This document shows positions 48,601 through 60,833 of a stretch of 64,000 nucleotides of DNA, piece after piece. The position numbers and the translations under genes were made by a program. The notes under the pieces are model-generated. The model was not told the origin of the DNA. It did no database searches and saw only the letters and a program-made list of their open reading frames with translations. Position 1 is the first letter of the stretch, and each line of letters starts with the position of its first letter. This stretch comes from Acanthosepion esculentum (lineage: Eukaryota > Mollusca > Cephalopoda > Sepiida > Sepiidae), in assembly GCA_964036315.1 (NCBI GenBank), contig CAXIWW010000817.1, positions 9,769,501 through 9,833,500 on the forward strand. Direction: 5' to 3'.

Positions 48601-50074
48601 TGGCACTTTTGCTAGTACGCTGTTGGAACTTTTGCTATCAGCTTTTGGCACTTTTGGTATCAGCTGTTGGCACTTTTGCTATCAGCTGTTTGCACTTTTG
48701 CTATCAGCTGTTGGCACTTTTGCAATCAGCTATTGGCACTTTTGCTATCAGCTGTTGGCACTTTGGTATAATCTTTTGGCACTTTTGCTATCAGCTGTTG
48801 GCACTTTTGCTATCAGCTGTTGGCACTTTTGCTATCAGCTTTTGGCACTTTTGCTATCAGCTGTTGGCACTTTTGCTATCATCTGTTGGCACGTTTGCTA
48901 TCAGCTGTTGGCACTTTTGCTAACAGCTTTTGGCACTTTTTCTATCAGCTGTTGGCACTTTTGCTATCAGCTGTTGGCCCTTTTGCTATCAGCTTTTGGC
49001 ACTTTTGGTATCAGCTGTGGTGCTGTTGGCACTTTTGCTATCAGCTGTTGGCACTTTTGCTACCAGCTGTGGTGCTGTTGGCACTTTTGCTATCAACTGG
49101 TGTTGTTCGCAAGTTTTTATATAAACATCTATTTTTATTCTTTCATAGTGTTTTTTTTTTAGTGGGGGGTCACTATTTGCTAATAGCTGGGACCCTTCGT
49201 GATCAGAAGCCTTGCTGTCAGATGTAGTTTATAGTCATACCTAGGACTATTGGCACTGTGGTGCTGTTGGCACTTTTGCTATCAGCTGTTGGCACTTTTG
49301 CTATCAGCTGTTGGCACTTTTGCTATAATCTGTGGTGCTGTTGGCACTTTTGCCATCAACTGGTGTTGTTCGCAAGTTTTTATATAAACATGTACTTTTA
49401 TACTTTCATACAGTTTTTTTTTAGTGGGGGGTCACTATTTGCTTATTGCTGGGACCCTTTGTGATCAGAAGACTTTCTGTCAGATGTAGTTTATAGTCAT
49501 ACCTAGCACTAGTTGGAACTGTGGTGCTGTTGGCACTTTTGCTATCAGCTGTTGGCACTTTTGCTATCAGCTGTTGGCACTTTTGGTATCAGCTGTTGGC
49601 ACTTTTGCTATCATCTGTTGGCACATTTGCTATCAGCTGTTGGCACTTTTGCTATCAGCTGTTGGCAATTTTGCTATCAGCTGTTGGCACTTTTGCTATC
49701 AGCTGATGGCACTTTTGCTATCAGCTGTTGGCACTTTTGCTATCAGCTGTTGTCACTTTTGCTATCATCTGTGGTGCTGTTGGCACTCTTGCTATCAACT
49801 GGTGTTGTTCTCAAGTTTTTATATAAACATGTATTTTTATACTTTCATAGTGTTTTTTTTTAGTGGGGGTCACTCTTTGCTCATAGCTGTGACCGTTTGT
49901 GATCAGAAGACTTGGTGTCAGATGTAGTTTATAGTCATACCTAGGACTAGTTGGCACTGTGGTGCTGTTGGCACTTTTGCTATCAGCTGTTGGCACTTTG
50001 CTATCAGCTGTTGGCACTTTTGCTATCAGCTGTGGTGCTGTGGGCACTTTTGCTATCAACAGGTGTGGTTCGCA
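42661..50074 (+). repeat. Composite satellite family D, forward block
   Basis: A header of about 170 bp alternates with a variable run of 22-bp monomers (TTGGCACTTTTGCTATCAGC plus TG). Headers start at CAACTGG near 42961, 43268, 43554, 43842, 44106, 44389, 44741, 45113, 45398, 45729, 45971, 46452, 46871, 47330, 47834, 48120, 48383, 49094, 49357 and 49796, and a broken one (CAACAGG) lies at 50057. Spacing varies from about 240 to 710 bases, depending on the number of 22-mers. Header landmarks are GTTGTTCGCAAG, TATATAAACATG, a T run of 7-12, TCACTATTTGCTCATAGC, TTTGTGATCAGAAGCC and CATACCTAGGACTAG. The 22-mer is open in all forward frames, which creates spurious leucine-rich frames up to about 200 codons. 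Confidence 0.95.
42961..43133 (+). repeat. Representative family D header unit
   Basis: This is the first complete header, used as the type example. It runs from CAACTGGTGTTGTTCGC through the TATATAAA motif, the T run, GTGGGTCACTATTTGC and CTGTCAGATGTAG to CCTAGGACTAGTTGGCAC. Both flanking 22-mer arrays carry GTGGTGCTG next to the header: once just before the final monomer on the left and once just after the header on the right. About 60 such headers occur between 42.7 and 64.0 kb, some truncated (for example near 62250). Confidence 0.85.
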
Positions 50075-50121
50075 AAAGTTCGCAAAAATATAAAAACTTG
50101 CGAACAACACCAGTTGATAGC
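50052..50121. other. Fold-back inversion point of family D
   Basis: Left arm 50052-50074 (GCTATCAACAGGTGTGGTTC, then GCA) pairs with right arm 50099-50121 with few mismatches, leaving a loop of about 24 bases (50075-50098) rich in AAAAGTTCGC and AAAAATAT. The flip falls inside a header, near its GTTCGCAAG motif. From here to the window end every header and 22-mer is reversed. Confidence 0.88.
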
Positions 50122-53100
50122 AAAAGTGCCAACACACCACAGCTGGTAGCAAAAGTGCCAACAGCTGATAGCCAAAGTGCCAACAGCTGATACCAAAAGT
50201 GCCAAAAGCTGATAGCAAAAGTGCCAACAGCTGATAGCAAAAGTGCCAACAGCTGATAGCAAAAGTGCCAACAGCACCACAGTGCCAACTAGTCCTAGGT
50301 ATGACTATAAACTACATCTGACAGCAAGGCTTCTGATCACAAAGGGTCCCAGCTATGAGCAAATAGTTACCCCCCACTAAAAAAAAACACTATGAAATAT
50401 AAAAATACATGTTTATATAAAAACTTGCGAACAACACCAGTTGATAGCAAATGTGCAAACAGCCCCAAAGCTGATAGCAAAAGTGCCAACAGCTGATAGC
50501 AAAAGTTCCAACAGCTGATAGCAAAAGTGCCAACAGCTGATAGCAAATGTGCCAACAGCACCACAGTGCCAACTAGTCCTAGGTATGACTATAAACTACA
50601 TCTGACAGCAAGTCTTCTGATCACAAAGGGTCCCAGCTATGAGCAAATAGTTACCCCCACTAAAAACAAAACCACTATGAAAGTATAAAAATACATGATT
50701 ATATAAAAACTTGCGAACAACACCAGTTGATAGCAAACGTGCCAACAGCACCACAGCTGATAGCAAAAGTGCCAACAGCTGATAGCAAAAGTGCCAACAG
50801 CTGATACCAAAAGTGCCAAAAGCTGATAGCAAATTGCCAACAGCTGATAGCAAAAGTGCCAACAGATGATACCAAAAGTGCCAACAGCTGATAGCAAAAG
50901 TGGCAACAGCTGATAGCAAAAGTGCCAAAAGATAATACAAAAAGTGCCAACAGCTGGTAGCAAAAGTGCCAACAGCTGATAGCAAAAGTGCCAACAGCTG
51001 ATACCAAAAGTGCCAAAAGCTGATAGCAAAAGTGCCAACAGCTGATAGCAAAAGTGCCAACAGCTGATAGCAAAAGTGCCAACAGCACCACAGTGCCAAC
51101 TAGTCCTAGGTATGACTATAAACTACATCTGACAGCAAGGCTTCTGATCACAATGGGTCCCAGCTATGAGCAAATAGTTACCCCCCACTAAAAAAAAACA
51201 CTATGAAATATAAAAATACATGTTTATATAAAAACTTGCGAACAACACCAGCTGGTAGCAAAAGTGCCAACAGCTGATAGCAAAAGTGCCAACAGCTGAT
51301 ACCAAAAGTGCCAAAAGCTGATAGCAAATGTTCAAACAGCTGATAGCAAAAGTGCCAACAGCTCATAGCAAAAGTGCCAACAGCACCACAGTGCCAACTT
51401 TTCGTAGTTATGACAATAAACTACATCTGACAGCAAGGCTTCTGATCACAAAGTGTCCCAGCTATGAGCAAATAGTGACCCCCCACTAAAAAAAAACACT
51501 ATGAATGTTTAAAAATACATGTTTATATAAAAACTTGCGAACAACACCAGTTGATAGCAAAAGTGCCAACAGCACCACAGCTGATAGCAAAAGTTCCAAC
51601 AGCTGATTGCAAAAGTTCCAACAGATGATACCAAAAGTGCCAACAGCACCACAGTGCAAACTAGTCCTAGGTATGACTATAAACTACATCTGACAGCAAG
51701 TCTTCTGATCACAAAGGGTCCCAGCTATGAGCAAATAGTTACCCCCACTAAAAATAAAACCACTATGAAACTATAAAAATACATGGTTATATAAAAACTT
51801 GCGAACAACACCAGTTGATAGCAAACGTGCCAACAGCACCACAGGTGATAGCAAAAGTGCCAACAGCTGATAGCAAAAGTGCCAACAGCTGATACCAAAA
51901 GTTCCAAAAGCTGATACCAAAAGTGCCAACAGCTGATAGCAAAAGTGGCAACAGCTGATAGCAAAAGTGCCAACAGATAATACAAAAAGTGCCAAAAGCT
52001 GATAGCAAATGTGCCAACAGCTGATAGCAAAAGTGCCAACAGCTGATAGCAAAAGTGCCAACAGATGATACCAAAAGAGCCAAAAGCAAAAGTGCCAAAA
52101 GCTGATAGCTAAAGTGCAAACAGCTGATAGCAAAAGTGCCAACAGCTGATACCAAAAGTGCAAACAGCTGATAGCAAAAGTTCCAACAGCTGATAGCAAA
52201 AGTGCCAACATCTGACAGCAAAAGTGCCAACAGCACCACAGTGCCAACTAGTCCTTGGTATGACTATAAACTACATCTGACAGCAAGGCTTCTGATCACA
52301 AAGGGTCCAAGCTATGAGCAAATAATGACCCCCCACTAAATAAAAATACTATGAAAGTATAAAAATAGATGTTTATATAAAAACTTGCGAACAACACCAG
52401 TTGATAGCAAAAGTGCCAACAGCAACACAGCTGATAGCAAAAGTGCCAACAGCTGATAGTAAAAGTGCCAACAGCTGATACCAAAAGTGCCAACAGCTCC
52501 ACAGTGCATACTAGTCCTAGGTATGACTATAAACTACATTTGAGAGCAAGGCTTCTGATCAGAAAGGGTCCAAGCTATGAGCAAATAGTGACCCCCCCAC
52601 TAAAAAAAAAAACACTATGAAAGTATATAAATACATGTTTATATAAAAACTTTCGAACAACATCAGTTGATAGCAAAAGTGCCAATAGCTTAACAGCTGA
52701 TAGCAAAAGTGCCAACAGCTGATAGCAAAAGTGCCAACAGCTGATACCAAAAGTGCCAACAGCTCATAGCAAAAGTGCCAACAGCTGATAGCAAAAGTGC
52801 CAACAGCACCACAGTGCCAACTAGTCCTAGGTATGATATAAACTACATCTGACAGCAAGAATTCTGATCACAAAGGGCCCCAGCTATTAGCAAATAGTTA
52901 ACCCCCACTAAAAAAAAAACACTATGAAAGTATAAAAATACATGTTTATATAAAAACTTGCGAACAACACCAGTTGATAGCAAAAGTGCAAACAGCACCA
53001 CAGCTGATAGCAAAAGTGCCAACAGCTGATAGCAAAAGTGCCAACAGCTGATAGCAAAAGTGCCAACAGCTGATAGCAAAAGTGCCAGCAGCACCACAGT

Positions 53101-54701
53101 GCCAACTAGTCCTAGGTATGATTATAAACTACATCTGACAGGAAGTCTTCTGATCTCAAAGGGTCCCAGCTATGAGCAAATAGTGACCCCCCACTAAAAA
53201 AAAACACTATGAAAGTATAAAAATACATGTTTATATAAAAACTTGCAAACAACACCAGTTGATAGCAAAAGTGCCAACAGCACCACAGCTGATAGCAAAA
53301 GTCCCAACAGCTGATAACAAAAGTCCCAACAGCTGATAGCAATAGTACCAACAGCACCACAGTGCCAACTAGTCCTAGGAATGACTACAAACTACATCTG
53401 AAAGCAAGGCTTCTGATCACAAAGGGTCCCAGCTATGAGCAAATAGTGACTCCCCACTAAAAAAAACACTACGAAAGTATAAAAATACATGTTTATATAA
53501 AAACTTGCGAACAACACCAGTTGATAGCAAAAGTGCCAACAGCACCACAGCTGATAGCAAAAGTGCCAACAGCTGATAGCAAAAGTGCCAACAGCTGATA
53601 GCAAAAGTGCCAAAAGCTGACAGCAAAAGTGCCAACAGCTGATAGCAAAATTGCCAACAGCACCACAGTGCCAACCATTCCTAGGTATGACTATAAACTA
53701 CATCTGACAGCAAGGCTTCTGATCACAAAGGGTCCCAGCTGTGAGCAAATAGTGACCCCCCACTAAAAAAAATACACTATGAAAGTATAAAAATACATGT
53801 TTAGATAAAAACTTGCGAACAGCACAAGTTGATAGCAAAAGTGCCAACAGCACCACAGCTGATAGCAAAAGTGCCAACAGCTGATAGTAAAAGTGCCAAC
53901 AGCTGATACCAAAAGTGCCAAAAGCTGATAGCAAAAGTGCCAACAGCTGATAGCAAAAGTGCCAACAGCACCACAGTGCCAACTAGTCCTAGGTATGACT
54001 ATAAACTACATCTGACAGCAAGGCTTCTGATCACAAAGGGGCCCAGCTAAGAGCAAATAGTGACCCCCCACTAAAAAAAACTCTATGAAAGTATAAAAAT
54101 ACATGTTTATATAAAAACTTGCGAACAACACCAGTTGATAGCAAAAGTGCCAACAGCACCACAGCTGATAGCAAAAGTGCCAACAGCTGATAGCAAAAGT
54201 GCCAACAGCTGATAGCAAAAGTGCCAACAGCACCACATTGCCAACTAGTCCTAGGTATGACTATAAAATACATCTGACAGCAAGGCTTCTAATCACAAAG
54301 GGTCCCAGCTATGAGCAAATAGTGACCCCCCACTAGAAGAAAACACTATGAAAGTATAAAAATACATGTTTATATAAAAACTTGCGAACAACAGCAGTTG
54401 ATAGCAAAAGTGTCAACAGCACCACAGCTGATAGCAAAAGTGCCAACAGCTGAGAGCAAAAGTGCCAACAGCTGATACCAAAAGTGCCAACAGCTGATAG
54501 CAAAAGTGCCAAAACCTGATAGCAAAAGTGCCAACAGCACCACAGTGCCAACTAGTCCTAGGTATGACTATAAACTACATCTGACAGCAAGGCTTCTGAT
54601 CACAAAGGGTCCCAGCTATGAGAAAATAGTGACCCCCCAGTGAAAAAAAAACACTATGAAATTATAAAAATACATGTTTATATAAAAACTTGCGAACAAC
54701 A

Positions 54702-55365
54702 CCAGTTGATAGCAAAAGTGCCAACAGCACCACAGCTGATAGCAAAAGTGCCAACAGCTTATAGCAAAAGTGCCAACAGCTGATAGCAAAAGTGCCAAAA
54801 GCTGATAGCAAAAGTGCCAACAGCTGATACCCCATTTCCCACAGATGATACCAAAAGTGCCAACAGCTGATAGCAAAAGTGCAAACAGCTGATGGCAAAA
54901 GTGCCAACAGCTGATACCAAAAGTGCCAACAGCTGATACCAAAAGTGCCAAAAGCTGATAGCAAAAGTGCAAACAGCTGATAGCAAAAGTGCCAACAGCT
55001 GATCGCAAATGTGCCAACAGCTGATAGCAAAAGTGCCAACAGATTATACCAAAGTGCCAACAGGTGATAGCAAAAGTGCCAACAGCTGATTGCAAAAGTG
55101 CCAACAGCTGATAGCAAAAGTGCCAACAGCTGATAGCAAAAGTGCCAACAGCTGATAGCAAAAGTGCCAACAGCTGATACCAAAAACGCCAAAAGCTGAT
55201 AGCAAAAGTGCCAACAGCACCACAGCTGATAGCAAAAGTGCCAACAGCTGATAGCAAAAGTGCCAACAGCTGATACCACAAGTGCCAACAGCTGATACCA
55301 AAAGTGCCAACAGTTGATAGCAAAAGTGCCAACAGCTGATAGCAAAAGTGCCAACAGCACCACAT
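54702..55365 (-). repeat. Long uninterrupted 22-mer array in family D
   Basis: About 30 consecutive 22-mers without a header, where most intervals hold 3-10. Non-standard monomers include a CCCATTTCCCACAG insert at about 54830 and a 20-bp variant (ATTATACCAAAGTGCCAACA) at about 55043. Confidence 0.85.
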
Positions 55366-56984
55366 TGCCAACTAGTACTAGGTATGATTATAAACTACAT
55401 CTGACAGCAAGGCTTCTGATCTCAAAGGGTCCCAGCTATGAGCAAATAGTGACCCCCCACTAAAAAAAAACACTATGAAAGTATAAAAATACATGTTTAT
55501 ATAAAAACTTGCGAACAACACCACTTGATAGCAAAAGTGCCAACAGCACCACAGCTGATAGCAAAAGTGCCAACAGCTGATAGCAAAAGTGCCAACAGCT
55601 GATAGCAAAAGTGCCAAAAGCTGATAGCAAAAGTGCCAACAGCTGATAGCACAAGTGCCAACAGCTGATAGCAAAAGTGCCAACAGCTGATAGCAAAAGT
55701 GCCAACAGCTGATAGAAAAATTGCCAACAGCACCACATTGCCAACTAGTCCTAGGTTTGACTAAAAACTACATCTGACAGCAAGGCTTCTGATCACAAAG
55801 GGTCCCATCTCTGAGCAAATAGTGACCGTCTACTAAAAAAAACTCTACGAAAGTATAAAAATACATGTTTATATAAAAACTTGCGAACAACACCAGTTGA
55901 TAGCAAAAGTGCCAACAGCACCACAGCTGATAGCAAAAGTGCCAACAGCTGATAGCAAAAGTGCCAACAGCTGATAGCAAAAGTGCCAAAAGCTGATAGC
56001 AAAAGTGCCAACAGCACCACAGTGCCAACTAGTCCTAGGTATGATTATAAACTACATCTGACAGCAAGGATTCTGATCACAAAGGTTCCCAGCTATGAGC
56101 AAATAGTGAGCCCCCACTAAAAAAAAAACAGTATGAAAGTATAAAAATACATGTTTATATAAAAACTTGCGAACAACACCAGTTGATAGCAAAAGTGCCA
56201 ACAGCACCACAGCTGATAGCAAAAGTGCCAACAGCTGATAGCAAAAGTGCCAACAGCTGATAGCAATAGTACCAACAGCACCACAGTGCCAACTAGTCCT
56301 AGGTATGACTATAAACTACATCTGACAGCAAGGCTTCTGATCACAAAGGGTCCCAGCTGTGAGCAAATATTGACCCCCCACAAAAAAAAATACACTATGA
56401 AAGTATAAAAATACATGTTTATATAAAAACTTGCGAACAACACAAGTTGATAGCAAAAGAGCCAACAGCTGATAGCAAAAGTGCCAACAGCACCAAAGTG
56501 CCAACTAGTCCTAGGTATGATTATAAACTACATCTGACAGCAAGGCTTCTGATCACAAAGGGTCCCAGCTATGAGCAAATAGTGACCCCCCACTAAAAAA
56601 AAACACTATGAATGTATAAAAATACATGTTTATATAAAAACTTGCGAACAACACCACTTGATAGCAAAAGTGCCAACAGCACCACAGCTGATAGCAAAAG
56701 TGCCAACAGCTGATAGCAAAAGTGCCAACAGCTGATAGCAAAAGTGCCAAAAGCTGATAGCAAAAGTGCCAACAGCTGATAGCACAAGTGCCAACAGCTG
56801 ATAGCAAAAGTGCCAACAGCACCACATTGCCAACTAGTCCTAGGTATGATTATAAACTACATCTGACAGCAAGGCTTCTGATCACAAAGGGTCCCAGCTA
56901 TGAGCAAATAGTGACCCCCCACTAAAAAAAAACACTATGAATGTATAAAAATACATGTTTATATAAAAACTAGCGAACAACACC

Positions 56985-57825
56985 AGTTGATAGCAAAAGT
57001 GCCAACAGCACCACAGATGATAGCACTAGTGCCAACAGCTGATAGCAAAAGTGCCAACAGCTGATACCAAAAGGGTCAAAAGCTGATAGCAAAAGTGCCA
57101 ACAGCTGATAGCACAAGTGCCAACAGATGATACCAAAAGTGCCAACAGCTGATAGCAAAAGTGCCAAAAGCTGATAGCAAATGTGCCAACAGCTGATAGC
57201 AAAAGTGCCAACAGCTGATGGCAAAAGTGCCAACAGCTGATACCAAAAGTGCCAACAGCTGATACCAAGAATGCCAAAAGCTGATAGAAAAGTGTCAACA
57301 GCACCACAGCTGATTGCAAAAGTGCCAACAGCTGATAGCAAAAGTGCCAACAGCTGATACCACAAGTGCCAACAGCTGATTCCAAAAGTGCCAACAGCTG
57401 ATAGCAAAAGTGCCAACAGCTGATAGCAAAAGTGCCAACAGATTATACCAAAGTGCCAACAGCTGATAGCAAAAGTGCCAACAGCTGATAGCAAAAGTGC
57501 CAACAGCTGATACCAAAAACGCCAAAAGCTGATAGCAAAAGTGCCAACATCACACCACAGCTGATAGCAAAAGTGCCAACAGCTGATAGCAAAAGTGCCA
57601 ACAGCTGATACCACAAGTGCCAACAGCTGATAGCAAAAGTGCCAACAGCTGATGGCAAAAGTGCACAACAGCTGATAACGAAAGTGCCAACAGCTGATAC
57701 CAAAAGTGCCAAAAGCTGATAGCAAAAGTGCCAACAGCTGATAGCAAAAGAGCCAACAGCTGATAGCAAAAGAGCCAACAGCTGATAGCAACACTGCCAA
57801 CAGCTGATAGCAAAAGTTCCAACAG
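56985..57825 (-). repeat. Longest 22-mer array in family D
   Basis: About 38 consecutive 22-mers without a header, the longest run in the window. It contains two internal CACCACAGCTGAT boundary-type monomers (about 57300 and 57551) with no header beside them. These look like scars of lost headers. Confidence 0.83.
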
Positions 57826-58159
57826 CACCACATTGCCAACTAGTCCTAGGTATGATTATAAACTACATCTGACAGCAAGGCTTCTGATCACAAAGGGTCC
57901 CAGCTATGAGCAAATAGTGACCCCCAACTAAAAAAAAAAACTATGAATGTATAAAAATACATGTTTATATAAAAACGTGCGAACAACACCAGTTGATAGC
58001 AAAAGGGCAACAGCACCACAGCTGATAGCAAATGTGCCAACAGCTGATAGCAAAAGTGCCAACAGCTGATACCAAAAGTGCCAACAGCTGATAGCAAAAG
58101 TGCCAACAGCTGATAGCAAAAGTGCCAACAGCACCACAGTGCCAACTAGTCCTAGGTAT

Positions 58160-59085
58160 GACTATAAACTCCATCTGACATCAAGGCTTCTGATCACAAA
58201 GTGTCCCAGCTATGAGAAAATAGTGAACCCCACTAAAAAAAAAACTATGAAAGTATAAAAATACATGTTTATAAAAAAACTTGCGAATAACACCAGTTGA
58301 TAGCAAAAGTGCCAACAGCACCACAGCTGATAGCAAAAGTGCCAACAGCTGATAGCAAATGTGCCAAAAGCTGATAGCAAAAGTGCCAACAGCTGATAGC
58401 ACAAGTGCCAACAGCTGATAGCAAAAGTGCCAACAGCACCACATTGCCAACTACTCCTAGGTATGATTATACACTACATCTGACAGCAAGGCTTCTGATC
58501 ACAAAGGGTCAAAGCTATGAGCAAATAGTGACCCCCCACTAAAAAAAAAACTATGAATGTATAAAAATGCATGTTTATATAAAAACGTGCGAACAACACC
58601 AGTTGATAACAAAAGGGCCAACAGCACCACAGATGATAGCAAAAGTGCCAACAGCTGATAGCAAAAGTGCCAACAGCTGATAGCAATACTGCCAACAGCA
58701 CAACAGTGCCAACTAGTCCTAGGTATGACTATAAACTACATCTGACAGCAAGGCTTCTGATCACAAAGGGTCCCAGCTATGAGCAAATAGTGACCCCCCA
58801 CTAAAAAAAACACTATGAAAGTATAAAAATACATATTTATATAAAAACTTGCGAACAACACCCGTTGATAGCAAAATGCCAAAAGCACCACAGCTGATAG
58901 CAAAAGTGCCAACAGCTGATAGCAAAAGTGCCAACAGCTTATAGCAAAAGTGCCAAAAGCTGATAGCAAAAGTGCCAACAGCTGATAGCAATAGTGCCAA
59001 CAGCACCACATTGCCAACTAGTCCAAGGTATGACTATAAACTACATCTGACAGCAAGGCTTCTGATCACAAAGGGTCCCAGCTAT
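58160..59085 (-). repeat. Family D duplicated segment, copy 1 (offset 1748)
   Basis: TCAAGGCTTC lies at 58181 and 59929. The two segments then agree through several headers, including rare changes (GCGAATAACACC, CACCCGTTGATAG, GGTCAAAGCTATGAG). Similarity ends near 59085 and 60833. Confidence 0.85.
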
Positions 59086-59907
59086 GAGCAAATAGTGACC
59101 CCCCTCTAAAAAAAAAACACTATGAATGTATAAAAATACATGTTTATATAAAAACGTGCGAACAACATCAGTTGATAGCAAAAGGGCCAACAGCACCACA
59201 GCTGATAGCAAAAGTGCCAACAGCTGATAGCAAATGTGCCAACAGCTGATTGCAAAAGTGCCAATAGCACCACAGTGCCAACTAGTCCTAGGTATGACTA
59301 TAAACTACAACTGACAGCAAGGCTTCTGATCACAAAGGGTCCCAGCTATGAGAAAATAGTAAGCCCCCACTAAAAAAAAAACACTATGAAAATATAAAAA
59401 TACATGTTTATATAAAAACTTGCGGACAACACCAGTTGATAGCAAAAGTGCCAAAAGCACCACAGCAGATAGCAAAATGCCAACAGCTGATAGCCAAAGT
59501 GCCAACAGCTGATAACAAAAGTGCCAAAAGCTGATAGCAAAATTGACAATAGCTGATAGCAAAAGTGCCAACAGCTGATAGCAAAAGTGCCAACAGCACC
59601 ACATTGCAACTAGTCCTAGGTATGACTATAAACTACATCTGACAGCAAGGCTTCTGATCACAAAGTGTCCCAGCTATGAGCAAATAGTGGCCCCCACTAA
59701 AAAAAAAACACTATGAATGTATAAAAATACATGTTTATATAAAAACTTGCGAACAACACTAGTTGATAGCAAAAGTGCCAACAGCACCACAGCTGATAGC
59801 AAAAGTGCCAACAGCTGATAACAAAAGTGCCAACAGCTGATAGCAAAAGTGCCAACAGCTGATAGCAAAAGTGCCAACAGCACCACAGTGCAACTAGTCC
59901 TAGGTAT

Positions 59908-60833
59908 GACTATAAACTACATCTGACATCAAGGCTTCTGATCACAAAGTGTCCCAGCTATGAGAAAATAGTGAACCCCACTAAAAAAAAAACTATGAAA
60001 GTATAAAAATACATGTTTATAAAAAAACTTGCGAATAACACCAGTTGATAGCAAAAGTGCCAACAGCACCACAGCTGATAGCAAAAGTGCCAACAGCTGA
60101 TAGCAAATGTGCCAAAAGCTGATAGCAAAAGTGCCAACAGCTGATAGCACAAGTGCCAACAGCTGATAGCAAAAGTGCCAACAGCACCACATTGCCAACT
60201 AGTCCTAGGTATGATTATACACTACATCTGACAGCAAGGCTTCTGATCACAAAGGGTCAAAGCTATGAGCAAATAGTGACCCCCCACAAAAAAAAACACT
60301 ATGAATGTATAAAAATGCATGTTTATATAAAAACGTGCGAACAACACCAGTTGATAACAAAAGGGCCAACAGCACCACAGATGATAGCAAAAGTGCCAAC
60401 AGCTGATAGCAAAAGTGCCAACAGCTGATAGCAATACTGCCAACAGCACAACAGTGCCAACTAGTCCTAGGTATGACTATAAACTACATCTGACAGCAAG
60501 GCTTCTGATCACAAAGGGTCCCAGCTATGAGCAAATAGTGACCCCCCACTAAAAAAAACACTATGAAAGTATAAAAATACATATTTATATAAAAACTTGC
60601 GAACAACACCCGTTGATAGCAAAATGCCAAAAGCACCACAGCTGATAGCAAAAGTGCCAACAGCTGATAGCAAAAGTGCCAACAGCTTATAGCAAAAGTG
60701 CCAAAAGCTGATAGCAAAAGTGCCAACAGCTGATAGCAATAGTGCCAACAGCACCACATTGCCAACTAGTCCAAGGTATGACTATAAACTACATCTGACA
60801 GCAAGGCTTCTGATCACAAAGGGTCCCATCTAT
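59908..60833 (-). repeat. Family D duplicated segment, copy 2 (offset 1748)
   Basis: This is the second copy of 58160-59085. About 820 bases of other D sequence separate the copies, so the duplication is either not strictly tandem or its tandem unit was later rearranged. Confidence 0.85.

Noticed and set aside
54616..55371. Leucine/cysteine/tryptophan-rich frames of up to about 290 codons in family D that resemble membrane proteins.
   Set aside because: The 22-mer has no stop in one orientation. The frames follow the array, change strand exactly at the 50.1-kb flip, and end at headers.
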